Shown here: piece after piece, positions 25,162 to 32,490 of the stretch
How the letters are laid out: each line of letters begins with the position of its first letter
Position numbering within the stretch: position 1 is the stretch's first letter
Assembly (NCBI GenBank): GCA_900767915.1
Contig: CAAGAX010000010.1
Coordinates: 1 to 32,578, forward strand
Direction: 5' to 3'
DNA: 32,578 nt
From: Acholeplasmatales bacterium
GTDB taxonomy: Bacteria; Bacillota_I; Bacilli_A; Acholeplasmatales; Anaeroplasmataceae
The notes under the pieces: generated by a model
What the model was told of the DNA's origin: nothing
What the model saw: only the letters and a program-made list of their open reading frames with translations
The model's database searches: none
Program-made: the position numbers and the translations under genes

Positions 25162-25224
25162 TATGTCCATATATTTTATTTTTTATATTTTCATGTTAAA
25201 ATATTAATACCTATGGAGGATATT

Positions 25225-28152
25225 ATGAAGGGCTTTATTTATGGACAAACTGAATATAATATATTAGCTAGCTGTAATCGTTTAGATGAATATATAGGTT
25301 TTGCATGTGAAGCCGACTTTGATTTTCTAACTATTACTGATAGTAATTTATATGGCTGTTATAAATTTTATAAAAAATGTAAGGAAGTAAATATAAAACC
25401 AATTATTGGACTTGAATATACATTTGTTTGTGATGATTCATATCAAGCAAAAGCTTTATTATATGCTAAAAATAATCAAGGTTTTAAGGAATTAATTAAA
25501 ATCACAACTAGAGTTAAAATTGAAGGTATTAATACAATAAATGATATTTTAGAATATAATAATATATATATTATTTATGTATTTAATGATTCTTATTTAG
25601 AAAGATTATTTTTGAAAAGAGAATTTGAGATGCTAGATTCTATTTTATCCTCTTTAAATTCTAATTCCTTTATTGGAGTATCTTATACTAATAAGCTAGA
25701 AAAGCTTGATGTTAATTCTAGAATGGAAGAATATGCATTAAATCACAATATAAAGACTATTCCCATTCATCAATGTTATTATCCTAAAAATAAGGATTAT
25801 TGTATTTGTGAGGCATTATCATTAATTAATAATAAGCCTCTTCAAATTGGTGAATATGATGATTATAGCTTTGATAGTAATCCTGTAAGTGACAAAAGAA
25901 TTGACGATTTTATTGACAGCATAAATTTAGATTTATTTAATGAAAAAATTGAATTACCAAAATATCCTAACACTAATGGTGCTTCCTCTGATAGATTTTT
26001 AAGAGCTTTATGTTATAAAGGACTTGAAAAAAGAGGCTTTTATAATGATACATATTTAAAGAGGCTTAATTATGAATTAGATGTTATTCATAAAATGGGA
26101 TATGATGATTATTTTTTAATTGTTTGGGATTTTATTAAATATTCCAAAAAAAATAATATTTTAGTGGGTCCTGGTAGAGGTAGTGCTGCAGGAAGCTTAG
26201 TTGCGTATTCAATAGGAATTACTGAGGTAAATCCTATTGAATATGATTTATTATTTGAACGATTTTTAAATCCAGAACGTGTTAGTATGCCTGATATTGA
26301 TACTGATTTTCCGGATATTAATCGTGATGATGTAATTAAGCATGTTCAGGATATTTATGGGAAAGATCATATTTGTAATATTTCTGCTTTTGGCACATTT
26401 CAAATTAAAAGCTCTGTAAGAGAGCTTGCAAGAATATCTAATTTTGATTCTAATAGAATTACTAAAATAATTGATATGGTTGAAAGATTAGGCTTTGACA
26501 AGCTTTTAAAGGAATATGAAGGAACTGATTTATATCAGTTTTTGTATATAGCTAGGGGCCTTGAAGGCCTTCCTAAGCATATTTCAACTCATGCAGCTGG
26601 TATTATTTTATCCTCAAAGCCTCTTGATGATATTATACCCTTACAAGAGGGGATTAATGGATTACTTCAATCTCAATTTGAAGCTTCTGATTTAGAAAAA
26701 ATTGGATTATTAAAGATGGACTTTCTAGGTATTAGAAATTTAACTATTATATCAAATATATTAAAGGACATTAATTTTTCAATGAATGATCTAAGAAAAA
26801 TTCCTTTAAATGATCCTAAGGTTTATCAAATGCTATCACAAGGTGATACACTTGGAGTGTTTCAGCTTGAATCAATAGGTATTAGAAAGGTTTTAATGAA
26901 GCTTAAGCCTACATGCTTTGAGGATTTAGTGGCAGTACTTGCATTATATAGACCAGGTCCTATGGATAATATTGATGAATTTATTGAAAGAAAGCATGGA
27001 GCCAAGATTGAATACATTCATAATGATTTGATTCCGATATTAAAAAGTACCTATGGTATTATAGTATATCAAGAGCAAATAATGAGAATAGCTCAGGTAT
27101 TTGCTGGATTTTCATTAGGTGAAGCAGATATATTAAGAAGGGCAGTTTCTAAAAAGGATTCATTTAAGCTTGAGGCCATGTCTAAGGATTTTATTGCTAG
27201 ATCAATAAAAATGGGATATAGTAGTGAAATTGCTACAAAAATTTATCAATTAATTTACAAATTTGCAAATTACGGCTTTAATAGATCACACACTGTTGCA
27301 TATGGAATATTAGCTTATCAAATGGCATTTTTAAAGGCTAATTATTTCCCATCATTTATGGCTAATATTTTAAATAATGTAATAAGTACTCAATCAACAA
27401 TGCTAAGCTATTTTAGATATGCTAAGGCAAGAGGGATAATAATAAATAAGCCTAATGTGAATATTTCAACTAATAAATTTGTTGTTACTAAGGTTGGAAT
27501 ATTTATACCATTTAATGCTATATCATCTATTGGAGAAGCAGTTAGCCTTTCTATTTTAGAAGAAAGAGAAAAAAATGGTTTATTTAAAAGCTATAGTGAT
27601 TTTAAGGAGCGTACTCCATTTTTGAATAGTAATATTATTACAGCTTTAGTATTTGCGGGAGCGTTAGATATTTTTAAGGATACTAAAAAAAGCATGCTTG
27701 AATCATATAGTAAGGAAGATGAAATATTTTTAAAATATATTGAAAAGCCTATTTCTAATATAGAATATGATATTAATTATCTAAGAGAAATGGAAAAGAA
27801 ATATTTAGGCTTTAATATTGAATATAATATATTTAATAATACTGAAGTATTTAGAAATAAAAATAATCTTTTGGCTTTAGATAAATTAAATTATAAATGG
27901 CAAACCTCTCATTTAATTCATTTTGTTAATATAAAGGAAATAAAAACAAAAAAGAATGAAAGAATGCTTGTTGGAGAAGTAGAGGATAACATTTCATCAA
28001 TAAGCTTTGTTATTTTCCCTAGAAGCTATAATATTTTAAGCTTTTCGGTTGATACTGAGAGATTATTTATAGCAACAGGAATATTAAAAAAAGATAATTA
28101 TGATAAGAATTCATTTGTTATAGATAAATTATTTGAATATAAAAACAGTTGA
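25225..28152 (+). CDS. dnaE: DNA polymerase III alpha subunit, DnaE type
   Basis: Replicative C-family DNA polymerase. Domains in order: PHP-like (1-200), palm with GPGRGSAAGS (about 312-321) and the catalytic PDIDTDF (about 355-361), fingers (FGTFQIKSSVRELAR, HISTHAAGI, GVFQLES), a helix-hairpin-helix region, and an OB domain near the end (about 895-965). The PHP part is degenerate. The usual LHVHSEYS reads IYGQTEYN, and ITDHGNLYG reads ITDSNLYG, so metal-binding histidines are lost and no nuclease activity is expected. At 975 aa it is shorter than Bacillus DnaE (about 1115). The start ATG 25225 has GGAGG 5 bases upstream. Its TGA stop lies inside the operator of the next operon. Confidence 0.95.
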   Translation: MKGFIYGQTEYNILASCNRLDEYIGFACEADFDFLTITDSNLYGCYKFYKKCKEVNIKPIIGLEYTFVCDDSYQAKALLYAKNNQGFKELIKITTRVKIEGINTINDILEYNNIYIIYVFNDSYLERLFLKREFEMLDSILSSLNSNSFIGVSYTNKLEKLDVNSRMEEYALNHNIKTIPIHQCYYPKNKDYCICEALSLINNKPLQIGEYDDYSFDSNPVSDKRIDDFIDSINLDLFNEKIELPKYPNTNGASSDRFLRALCYKGLEKRGFYNDTYLKRLNYELDVIHKMGYDDYFLIVWDFIKYSKKNNILVGPGRGSAAGSLVAYSIGITEVNPIEYDLLFERFLNPERVSMPDIDTDFPDINRDDVIKHVQDIYGKDHICNISAFGTFQIKSSVRELARISNFDSNRITKIIDMVERLGFDKLLKEYEGTDLYQFLYIARGLEGLPKHISTHAAGIILSSKPLDDIIPLQEGINGLLQSQFEASDLEKIGLLKMDFLGIRNLTIISNILKDINFSMNDLRKIPLNDPKVYQMLSQGDTLGVFQLESIGIRKVLMKLKPTCFEDLVAVLALYRPGPMDNIDEFIERKHGAKIEYIHNDLIPILKSTYGIIVYQEQIMRIAQVFAGFSLGEADILRRAVSKKDSFKLEAMSKDFIARSIKMGYSSEIATKIYQLIYKFANYGFNRSHTVAYGILAYQMAFLKANYFPSFMANILNNVISTQSTMLSYFRYAKARGIIINKPNVNISTNKFVVTKVGIFIPFNAISSIGEAVSLSILEEREKNGLFKSYSDFKERTPFLNSNIITALVFAGALDIFKDTKKSMLESYSKEDEIFLKYIEKPISNIEYDINYLREMEKKYLGFNIEYNIFNNTEVFRNKNNLLALDKLNYKWQTSHLIHFVNIKEIKTKKNERMLVGEVEDNISSISFVIFPRSYNILSFSVDTERLFIATGILKKDNYDKNSFVIDKLFEYKNS

Positions 28153-28176
28153 CAAATTGTTCAACTGTGGTATACT
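28145..28176 (+). promoter_or_regulatory. Promoter and ArsR/SmtB-type operator of the metal operon
   Basis: TTGACA (28149-28154), a 16-base spacer, TATACT (28171-28176). A perfect 8-bp inverted repeat, ACAGTTGA (28145-28152) and TCAACTGT (28161-28168), covers the -35 and spacer. Its inner part reads close to the TTGAaCAa..TTGTTCAA pattern of ArsR/SmtB sites. The left arm contains the dnaE stop codon. Confidence 0.8.
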
Positions 28177-28194
28177 TTAGCTAAGGGTGATAGT

Positions 28195-28506
28195 ATGGAT
28201 ATAGCAAATGTTAAGGATAAAATTCCTAGTTCTGATGTAATAGATGATCTATCAGAATTATTTAAAATTTTAGGTGATCAAACTAGAACTAGAATTTTAT
28301 TTGTTCTAGAGCAAGGGGATTTTTGCGTAAGTGATATTTCTAATGCTGTAAGTATGACTAAATATGCTGTATCTCATCAGCTAAGATTATTAAAGCAAGC
28401 TAAGCTTGTAAAGTGTAGAAGAGAAGGAAAGGAAATGATTTATTCATTAGATGATGATCATGTTTCTACCCTTTTTGAATGTGCATTAGCACACGTTTTA
28501 GAATAA
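28195..28506 (+). CDS. ArsR/SmtB-family metal-sensing repressor (alpha5 site)
   Basis: Winged-helix repressor, 103 aa, with helices around FKILGDQTRTRILFVLEQG, a recognition helix MTKYAVSHQLRLLKQAKLV (about 54-72) and a beta wing CRREGKEMIYSL. The last helix holds D87-x-H89 and H100-x2-E103. This is the same spacing as the zinc site of SmtB (D104, H106, H117, E120), so it probably senses Zn(II) or a similar ion. The CadC-type alpha3 Cys pair is absent (FCVSD has one Cys). An operator overlaps its own promoter and a second lies downstream before the HMA gene. GGTGATA is the ribosome binding site. Confidence 0.88.
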   Translation: MDIANVKDKIPSSDVIDDLSELFKILGDQTRTRILFVLEQGDFCVSDISNAVSMTKYAVSHQLRLLKQAKLVKCRREGKEMIYSLDDDHVSTLFECALAHVLE

Positions 28507-28516
28507 ATGTGTGCTA
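28487..28516 (+). other. Hairpin at the end of the SmtB-type gene
   Basis: An 8-bp stem TAGCACAC (28487-28494)/GTGTGCTA (28509-28516) with a 14-base loop spans the stop codon. No T run follows, so it may set mRNA stability rather than end transcription. Confidence 0.5.
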
Positions 28517-28533
28517 AAAAATAATAGTTTTGG

Positions 28534-28549
28534 TTGAATAGTTGCTCAA
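28534..28549 (+). promoter_or_regulatory. Second ArsR/SmtB-type operator, before the HMA gene
   Basis: TTGAATAGTTGCTCAA: TTGA, eight bases, TCAA. It has the same arms as the first site and matches it at 11 of 16 positions. It lies between the repressor gene and the HMA gene, suggesting a second regulated start. A clear -10 is not visible. Confidence 0.6.
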
Positions 28550-28577
28550 ATGAATAATAAAAAGGAAGGTAAATAAT

Positions 28578-28793
28578 ATGAAAAAGGTATTTAAAATTGA
28601 AGTTGATTGTGCAGTTTGTGCTCAAAAAATAGAGAGTGCTATAAAGAAAATTGAAGGAGTAAATGCTGTTCAGGTTAATTTTATTACTCAAAAAATGATA
28701 TTAGACATTAATGATGATTCTTTTGATTCAGTTTATAAAATAGTTTTAAAGCAAGCTAAAAAAATTGAACCTGATTTTGAAGTATTAGACTAA
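28578..28793 (+). CDS. Free-standing heavy-metal-associated (HMA) domain protein
   Basis: A 71-aa ferredoxin-like HMA domain with the metal-binding CxxC at C11/C14 (VDCAVCAQKIE). The DCxxC form, rather than MTC, is typical of the N-terminal domains of Zn/Cd/Pb ATPases (CadA, ZntA) more than of copper chaperones. The rest matches the fold: KKIEGVNAVQVNFITQKMILDI, and a C-terminal KKIEPDFEV. It probably delivers or buffers Zn(II)-like ions in the cytoplasm. The ATPase encoded 19 bases downstream has no HMA domain of its own, so this looks like its split N-terminal domain. Ribosome binding site AAGGAAGG precedes the ATG. Confidence 0.88.
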   Translation: MKKVFKIEVDCAVCAQKIESAIKKIEGVNAVQVNFITQKMILDINDDSFDSVYKIVLKQAKKIEPDFEVLD

Positions 28794-28812
28794 TATTATT
28801 TTATGAGGCTAG

Positions 28813-30711
28813 ATGATGAGAAAAAAGCATAAGAAAAAGCTCGAAAGAATAATTATTTCATCAGCTATATTTATTGTCTTATTTCTAACCTATTTCATTT
28901 TCAATATTTTTGATTTATATATAATTTCTAATAAAAGATTTAATTGGATTATTCCCTTTGTTATTAATTTAGGAATTTATATTTATATTGGTTATGATAT
29001 TATAGCTAAAGCCTTTAAATCATTAATAAATCGAAATTTTTTTGATGAAAAGATTATAGTTAGTATATTATCTATGTCTTTAATAATTTATGGTGGGTTA
29101 TTTTCTTGTTTAAATGAAGATATAAAATATTTTGAAACAGCTAGTTTATTTATGATTCTATATCAGCTTTTATTATGGATTGAAGCATATGGAATGAAAA
29201 AATATCGTGATTACTATTCTGAATTTTCAAAAATTTTACCTGATTTGATATTGAAAAAGAAAAAAGGTTATTTTGAAAATCAGCCAATAGAAAGTGTGAA
29301 GCCTGGAGATGAAATAATAATAAATCCAGAATCAATTATTCCCTTTGATGGAATTGTTATTAGTGGCTCTTCTACATTGAATTCCCAAATAATTTTAGGT
29401 AAAAAGAGAAACGCTATTGTTCATGAAGGTGATAAGGTATTTAGTGGAGATTATAATGAAAATGAGCGTCTTATTATTAAAACTACCTCTAAATATTCAG
29501 ATTCTGTTGTTCGTAAAATTATAGATTTTGTTGAAGAAAATCCTCATGAGGCTAATATAGAAGAATCAATATTAAAGTACAGTAAAATATTTACGATTGT
29601 TGTATTTATTATTGCCTTTTTAATTACATTAGTTTTTTCTTTAGCTACACATGATGTTTTTAAATGGGTATTAAGAGGTATAAATATTTTTATATTAGGC
29701 TGTTCATTTAGATTGTTAAATTCAATCAGCTTGTTATTTTCATATGGAATTACTAATTCAGCTTTAAATAAAGTACTTATTAGAAATTCATTAACACTTG
29801 AAAAACTAAGTAAGGCCAATACCTATATATTTGATAAAACAGGCACATTAACTAAAGGAAATTATGAGGTTACAAATGTATTCCCTCAAAAGAATAGAAA
29901 AAAGATATTAAAATTAGCATGTGAGGCTGAATTTAATTCTAATCACCCTATAGCAGAAGCAATAATGAGAGCTTATTCTCTTAAAATTACAAAAAGCTAT
30001 GATATAGAAGAGGTTGAAGGATTAGGTATTGTTGCTAGTAATGATAAAAAAATAATTTTATGCGGTAATGAAAAGCTAATGGAAAAATATAATATTAAAT
30101 ATATTAATAATTTATCCATTGGTACAATTATCTATGTTGCTGAAAATAATAAATTTATTGGTTCGATTGTAATTTCAGATGAAATTAGACCAGAATCATC
30201 AACTGTATTATCATACCTTACAACCTGTGGTGCTAAAACAATCTTATTTACAGGTGATAATGAAAGGGTAGCTAGAGATATATCTGATAGATTAATGCTT
30301 ACAGATTATAAGGCAAGCCTAATTCATAATGATAAGCTTAAAGCATTAGATGAGATAATGAATTCTAAAAAAAAGCAAGACATTATTGCATGTGTAGGTA
30401 ATAATCTTAATGAACAGGATTTATTATCAAAGGCAGATATTGGTATTTCTCTTGGTGGTATTAAGTCTTCTAATAAGGCAGATATTATCGTTTTAGATTA
30501 TGATTTGGTTTATATTCAAAAATCATTAGAAATAGCTCGTAAAACAATGTGGCTTGTGTATTTTTTTATAATAGCTTCTTTGACTTTAAAGGCAGTTTTA
30601 TTAATTTTATCATTATTAGGATTTGTTGATACTTTTATTTTAGTTTATATAGAGTTAATTTCTGCTATCATTTTTATGATTGCTTCATTTAATTGCAATA
30701 CTAATAGTTAA
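28813..30711 (+). CDS. P1B-type heavy-metal ATPase homologue lacking canonical catalytic and transport motifs
   Basis: The whole ATPase frame of 632 aa aligns end to end with CadA/ZntA proteins: membrane helices about 10-125, actuator domain (150-240), helices 255-310, P and N domains (335-565), and two last helices (575-627). Retained are DKTGTLTKG with D341, the HP motif (H378-P379), GLG (403-405) and TGDN (480-483). Lost are TGES, which reads LGKK at 195-198; the membrane CPC, which reads CSF at 297-299; and GDGxND, which reads GNNLNE at 529-534. The Asp of the last helices is Glu (about 614). Transport by the normal cycle seems impossible, yet the frame is intact. Start at 28813 or, with better spacing from GAGG, at 28816. 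Co-operonic with SmtB-type and HMA genes. Confidence 0.85.
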   Translation: MMRKKHKKKLERIIISSAIFIVLFLTYFIFNIFDLYIISNKRFNWIIPFVINLGIYIYIGYDIIAKAFKSLINRNFFDEKIIVSILSMSLIIYGGLFSCLNEDIKYFETASLFMILYQLLLWIEAYGMKKYRDYYSEFSKILPDLILKKKKGYFENQPIESVKPGDEIIINPESIIPFDGIVISGSSTLNSQIILGKKRNAIVHEGDKVFSGDYNENERLIIKTTSKYSDSVVRKIIDFVEENPHEANIEESILKYSKIFTIVVFIIAFLITLVFSLATHDVFKWVLRGINIFILGCSFRLLNSISLLFSYGITNSALNKVLIRNSLTLEKLSKANTYIFDKTGTLTKGNYEVTNVFPQKNRKKILKLACEAEFNSNHPIAEAIMRAYSLKITKSYDIEEVEGLGIVASNDKKIILCGNEKLMEKYNIKYINNLSIGTIIYVAENNKFIGSIVISDEIRPESSTVLSYLTTCGAKTILFTGDNERVARDISDRLMLTDYKASLIHNDKLKALDEIMNSKKKQDIIACVGNNLNEQDLLSKADIGISLGGIKSSNKADIIVLDYDLVYIQKSLEIARKTMWLVYFFIIASLTLKAVLLILSLLGFVDTFILVYIELISAIIFMIASFNCNTNS

Positions 30712-30823
30712 AAATGATTATTTATATAATTTAAAAAATATTGGAATCCTAAGATTTAATATAATATGTACCCTAAGTCAAGGACACTTATAAAAAAAGT
30801 GTAATATTAAGTTGTATATATTC

Positions 30824-30841
30824 ATTTCCCCTAGGGGAAAT
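30824..30841. repeat. Perfect 18-bp palindrome
   Basis: ATTTCCCCTAGGGGAAAT, fully self-complementary without a spacer, in AT-rich intergenic DNA. It could be a protein site or the remains of a mobile element end. Confidence 0.6.
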
Positions 30842-30861
30842 ATAGTCCTATAATTTAGTTT

Positions 30862-30900
30862 GAAGTTAATTGTGATGATTCATGATTAGCTTCTTTTTTT
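30862..30900 (+). terminator. Terminator downstream of the metal operon
   Basis: GAAGTTAAT (30862-30870), a 14-base loop, ATTAGCTTC (30885-30893) with one G-U pair, then seven T. It is 150 bases past the ATPase stop. Confidence 0.75.
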
Positions 30901-31446
30901 GTATCTACTTTATAGGGTATATTTTAATTCTACTAGTATCATTTCTAGTATTTAATGAAATTTAGAATAACTTTTGAAACGATTAATAGAATCGGTGCCA
31001 TAATGGTCTAAAACACTAATTCCAGTTCCTTTATCAAAATTATAGATGTATTCCTTTTTACATATTTATCTGCAAAGAATGCTACATTTTCTCCATTTTC
31101 CTTATTTGCTAGTAATATTCTTGCTTGACAATGGATATTAATTCTTTTATCTTTCTTACTTGCGATATTGACTACCTAAATCCAACTAGAATTGTTTTTT
31201 TTGAGCTACCTAAGCCACGTTTTCCTGATTCAGTATCTCTATCTATCAAGTTTAATAAGAAATTCTAACTGATAAAGTCAAGATATTTTGACTTTATTAA
31301 CTTGGATAATTGGTTTAAAGTTCAGATAGAAGCAACGATTAATTTACTTAAGAATAGTTAAAATCATCCCACTAGAGTAAAATCTGGTGGAATTTTTTAT
31401 CTTGTTCACTAGAATCAAGATATAAAAATATTTAGAATTTAGTACT
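30901..31446. other. Decayed coding or mobile-element DNA without an intact gene
   Basis: No intact frame exists here. On the minus strand short open pieces in different frames look like former protein: TESGKRGLGSSKKTILVGF near 31232-31176, then KKDKRINIHCQARILLANKE near 31155-31096. Both are broken by stops. I cannot name the family with confidence; the first piece vaguely recalls IS1595-type transposases. A 10-bp perfect inverted repeat (ATAAAGTCAA at 31272-31281, TTGACTTTAT at 31288-31297) and a terminator hairpin (CCACTAGA at 31369-31376, TCTGGTGG at 31383-31390, then six T by 31398) lie in it. The stretch 30712-30820 also has no gene, only a small hairpin (ACACTT/AAGTGT, 30784-30802). 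Confidence 0.45.
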
Positions 31447-31469
31447 TGTAAGAGTAACCATTTCTTACA
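31447..31469 (+). promoter_or_regulatory. Inverted repeat upstream of the InlB-repeat pseudogene
   Basis: TGTAAGA (31447-31453), nine bases, TCTTACA (31463-31469). A possible -10 TATTAT follows at about 31475-31480. It could be an operator; the regulator is unknown. Confidence 0.35.
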
Positions 31470-31491
31470 TTTACTATTATACGAGGCTGGT

Positions 31492-32328
31492 ATGGAAATA
31501 AAAAAATAAAGAGGGCTATTAAATACTTATTAATGTTTTATGTTGCAATTTTTTCTCTAACGCTTGTAGGCTTTTTAGAGAAAGGCGGTAGAACTTATAG
31601 CGAAGGTTATTTTAAATATAAAATAGATGAAGAAACTGGTAAAGCTAGGATATTTGCGTTTACTAAAGAAGGGGAAAAACAAGAAACAATTGTGTTTCCA
31701 ACAATGATTGGTGGTAGAGAAGTTTTAACTTTAGGATATGAGTATCAACCAACGATATTTAAATCCACTGTTATGATAGGGCATGAATTTAAGAGTGATA
31801 TATTAAGATATATATTTCCCATCAATATATGAAAACGCAAAAGTTACAAATTCTTTTTATACTGATATAAATAAATTAGAAATTATTTATTGGGGATCAA
31901 AGTATTTTAATTTTGATTTACTTAATAATCGTAATATAAATAAAATATTTGTATCTCAAGAAAATTACAAATTTAATGATTGTTATGGTAATTCATCTAG
32001 CGATTCTATATATTACGAGTTAAAATATTCTAGTGGAGGTAAATATATCAATCATCAGCTAAATCACAATAATATTTATAATGGCAATATTATTTATCTT
32101 AGTGATGATAACATTTTATTTTTAGATAATGTGCAAAACACTACTATTTCCATAATTCCACCAGACCCTATGAAAGATGGATGCAAATTTACAGGGTGGT
32201 ACAAAGATAAAAAATGTACTTTAAAATGGAATTTTGAAAATGATATAGTTTTAGAAGCAATATTTGATAGTAATCGAAATATTTTAAACGAAACAAAAAT
32301 ATATGCAGGTTGGGAGGCTTTGGATTGA
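31492..32328 (+). pseudogene. Surface protein with InlB B-repeat, broken by two frameshifts
   Basis: The best start is ATG 31492, behind GAGG (31483-31486). It reads MEIKK and stops at once because a run of seven A (31500-31506) is one short. In the next frame the protein continues IKRAIKYLLMFYVAIFSLTL, an N-terminal membrane or signal segment, and runs to TGA 31830. A second shift at a TA repeat near 31805-31812 leads into the frame YFPSIYENAKV, which stays open to TGA 32326-32328. The C-terminal 55 residues (DPMKDGCKFTGWYKDKK...KIYAGW) are a Listeria-Bacteroides (InlB B) repeat, common in Bacillota surface proteins. The intact product would be about 278 aa. Sequencing error in the repeats or phase variation are alternatives to decay. 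Confidence 0.7.
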
Positions 32329-32373
32329 GAAAAATTTTTGTTAAATTAATTTCTTAAGAGTTGTTATAAATTT

Positions 32374-32420
32374 GCGGCGAAAACCCACACGCTTGCATGT
32401 AGGATGAAAGCCGCTTTTCT
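32374..32420 (+). terminator. GC-rich stem-loop with inner hairpin, terminator-like
   Basis: The outer stem GCGGC (32374-32378)/GCCGC (32410-32414) encloses an imperfect inner hairpin (ACA..GC-TT-GC..TGT, 32387-32400) and is followed by TTTTCTTT. It may end the upstream unit. The GC content is far above its surroundings, and it also resembles the structured right ends of IS200/IS605-type elements, so its nature is open. Confidence 0.5.
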
Positions 32421-32425
32421 TTGGC

Positions 32426-32454
32426 TTGACTTTAACATAGAATAGATATATAAT
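32426..32454 (+). promoter_or_regulatory. Strong promoter of the last gene
   Basis: TTGACT (32426-32431), a 17-base spacer, TATAAT (32449-32454). The ribosome binding site AAAAGGAG (about 32476-32483) follows. Confidence 0.88.
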
Positions 32455-32490
32455 CTATATATAAACAAAAATTTAAAAAGGAGACAGAGT

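Noticed and set aside
29544..29819. 91-codon minus-strand frame inside the P-type ATPase gene
   Set aside because: Hydrophobic because it is antisense to membrane helices; no ribosome binding site.
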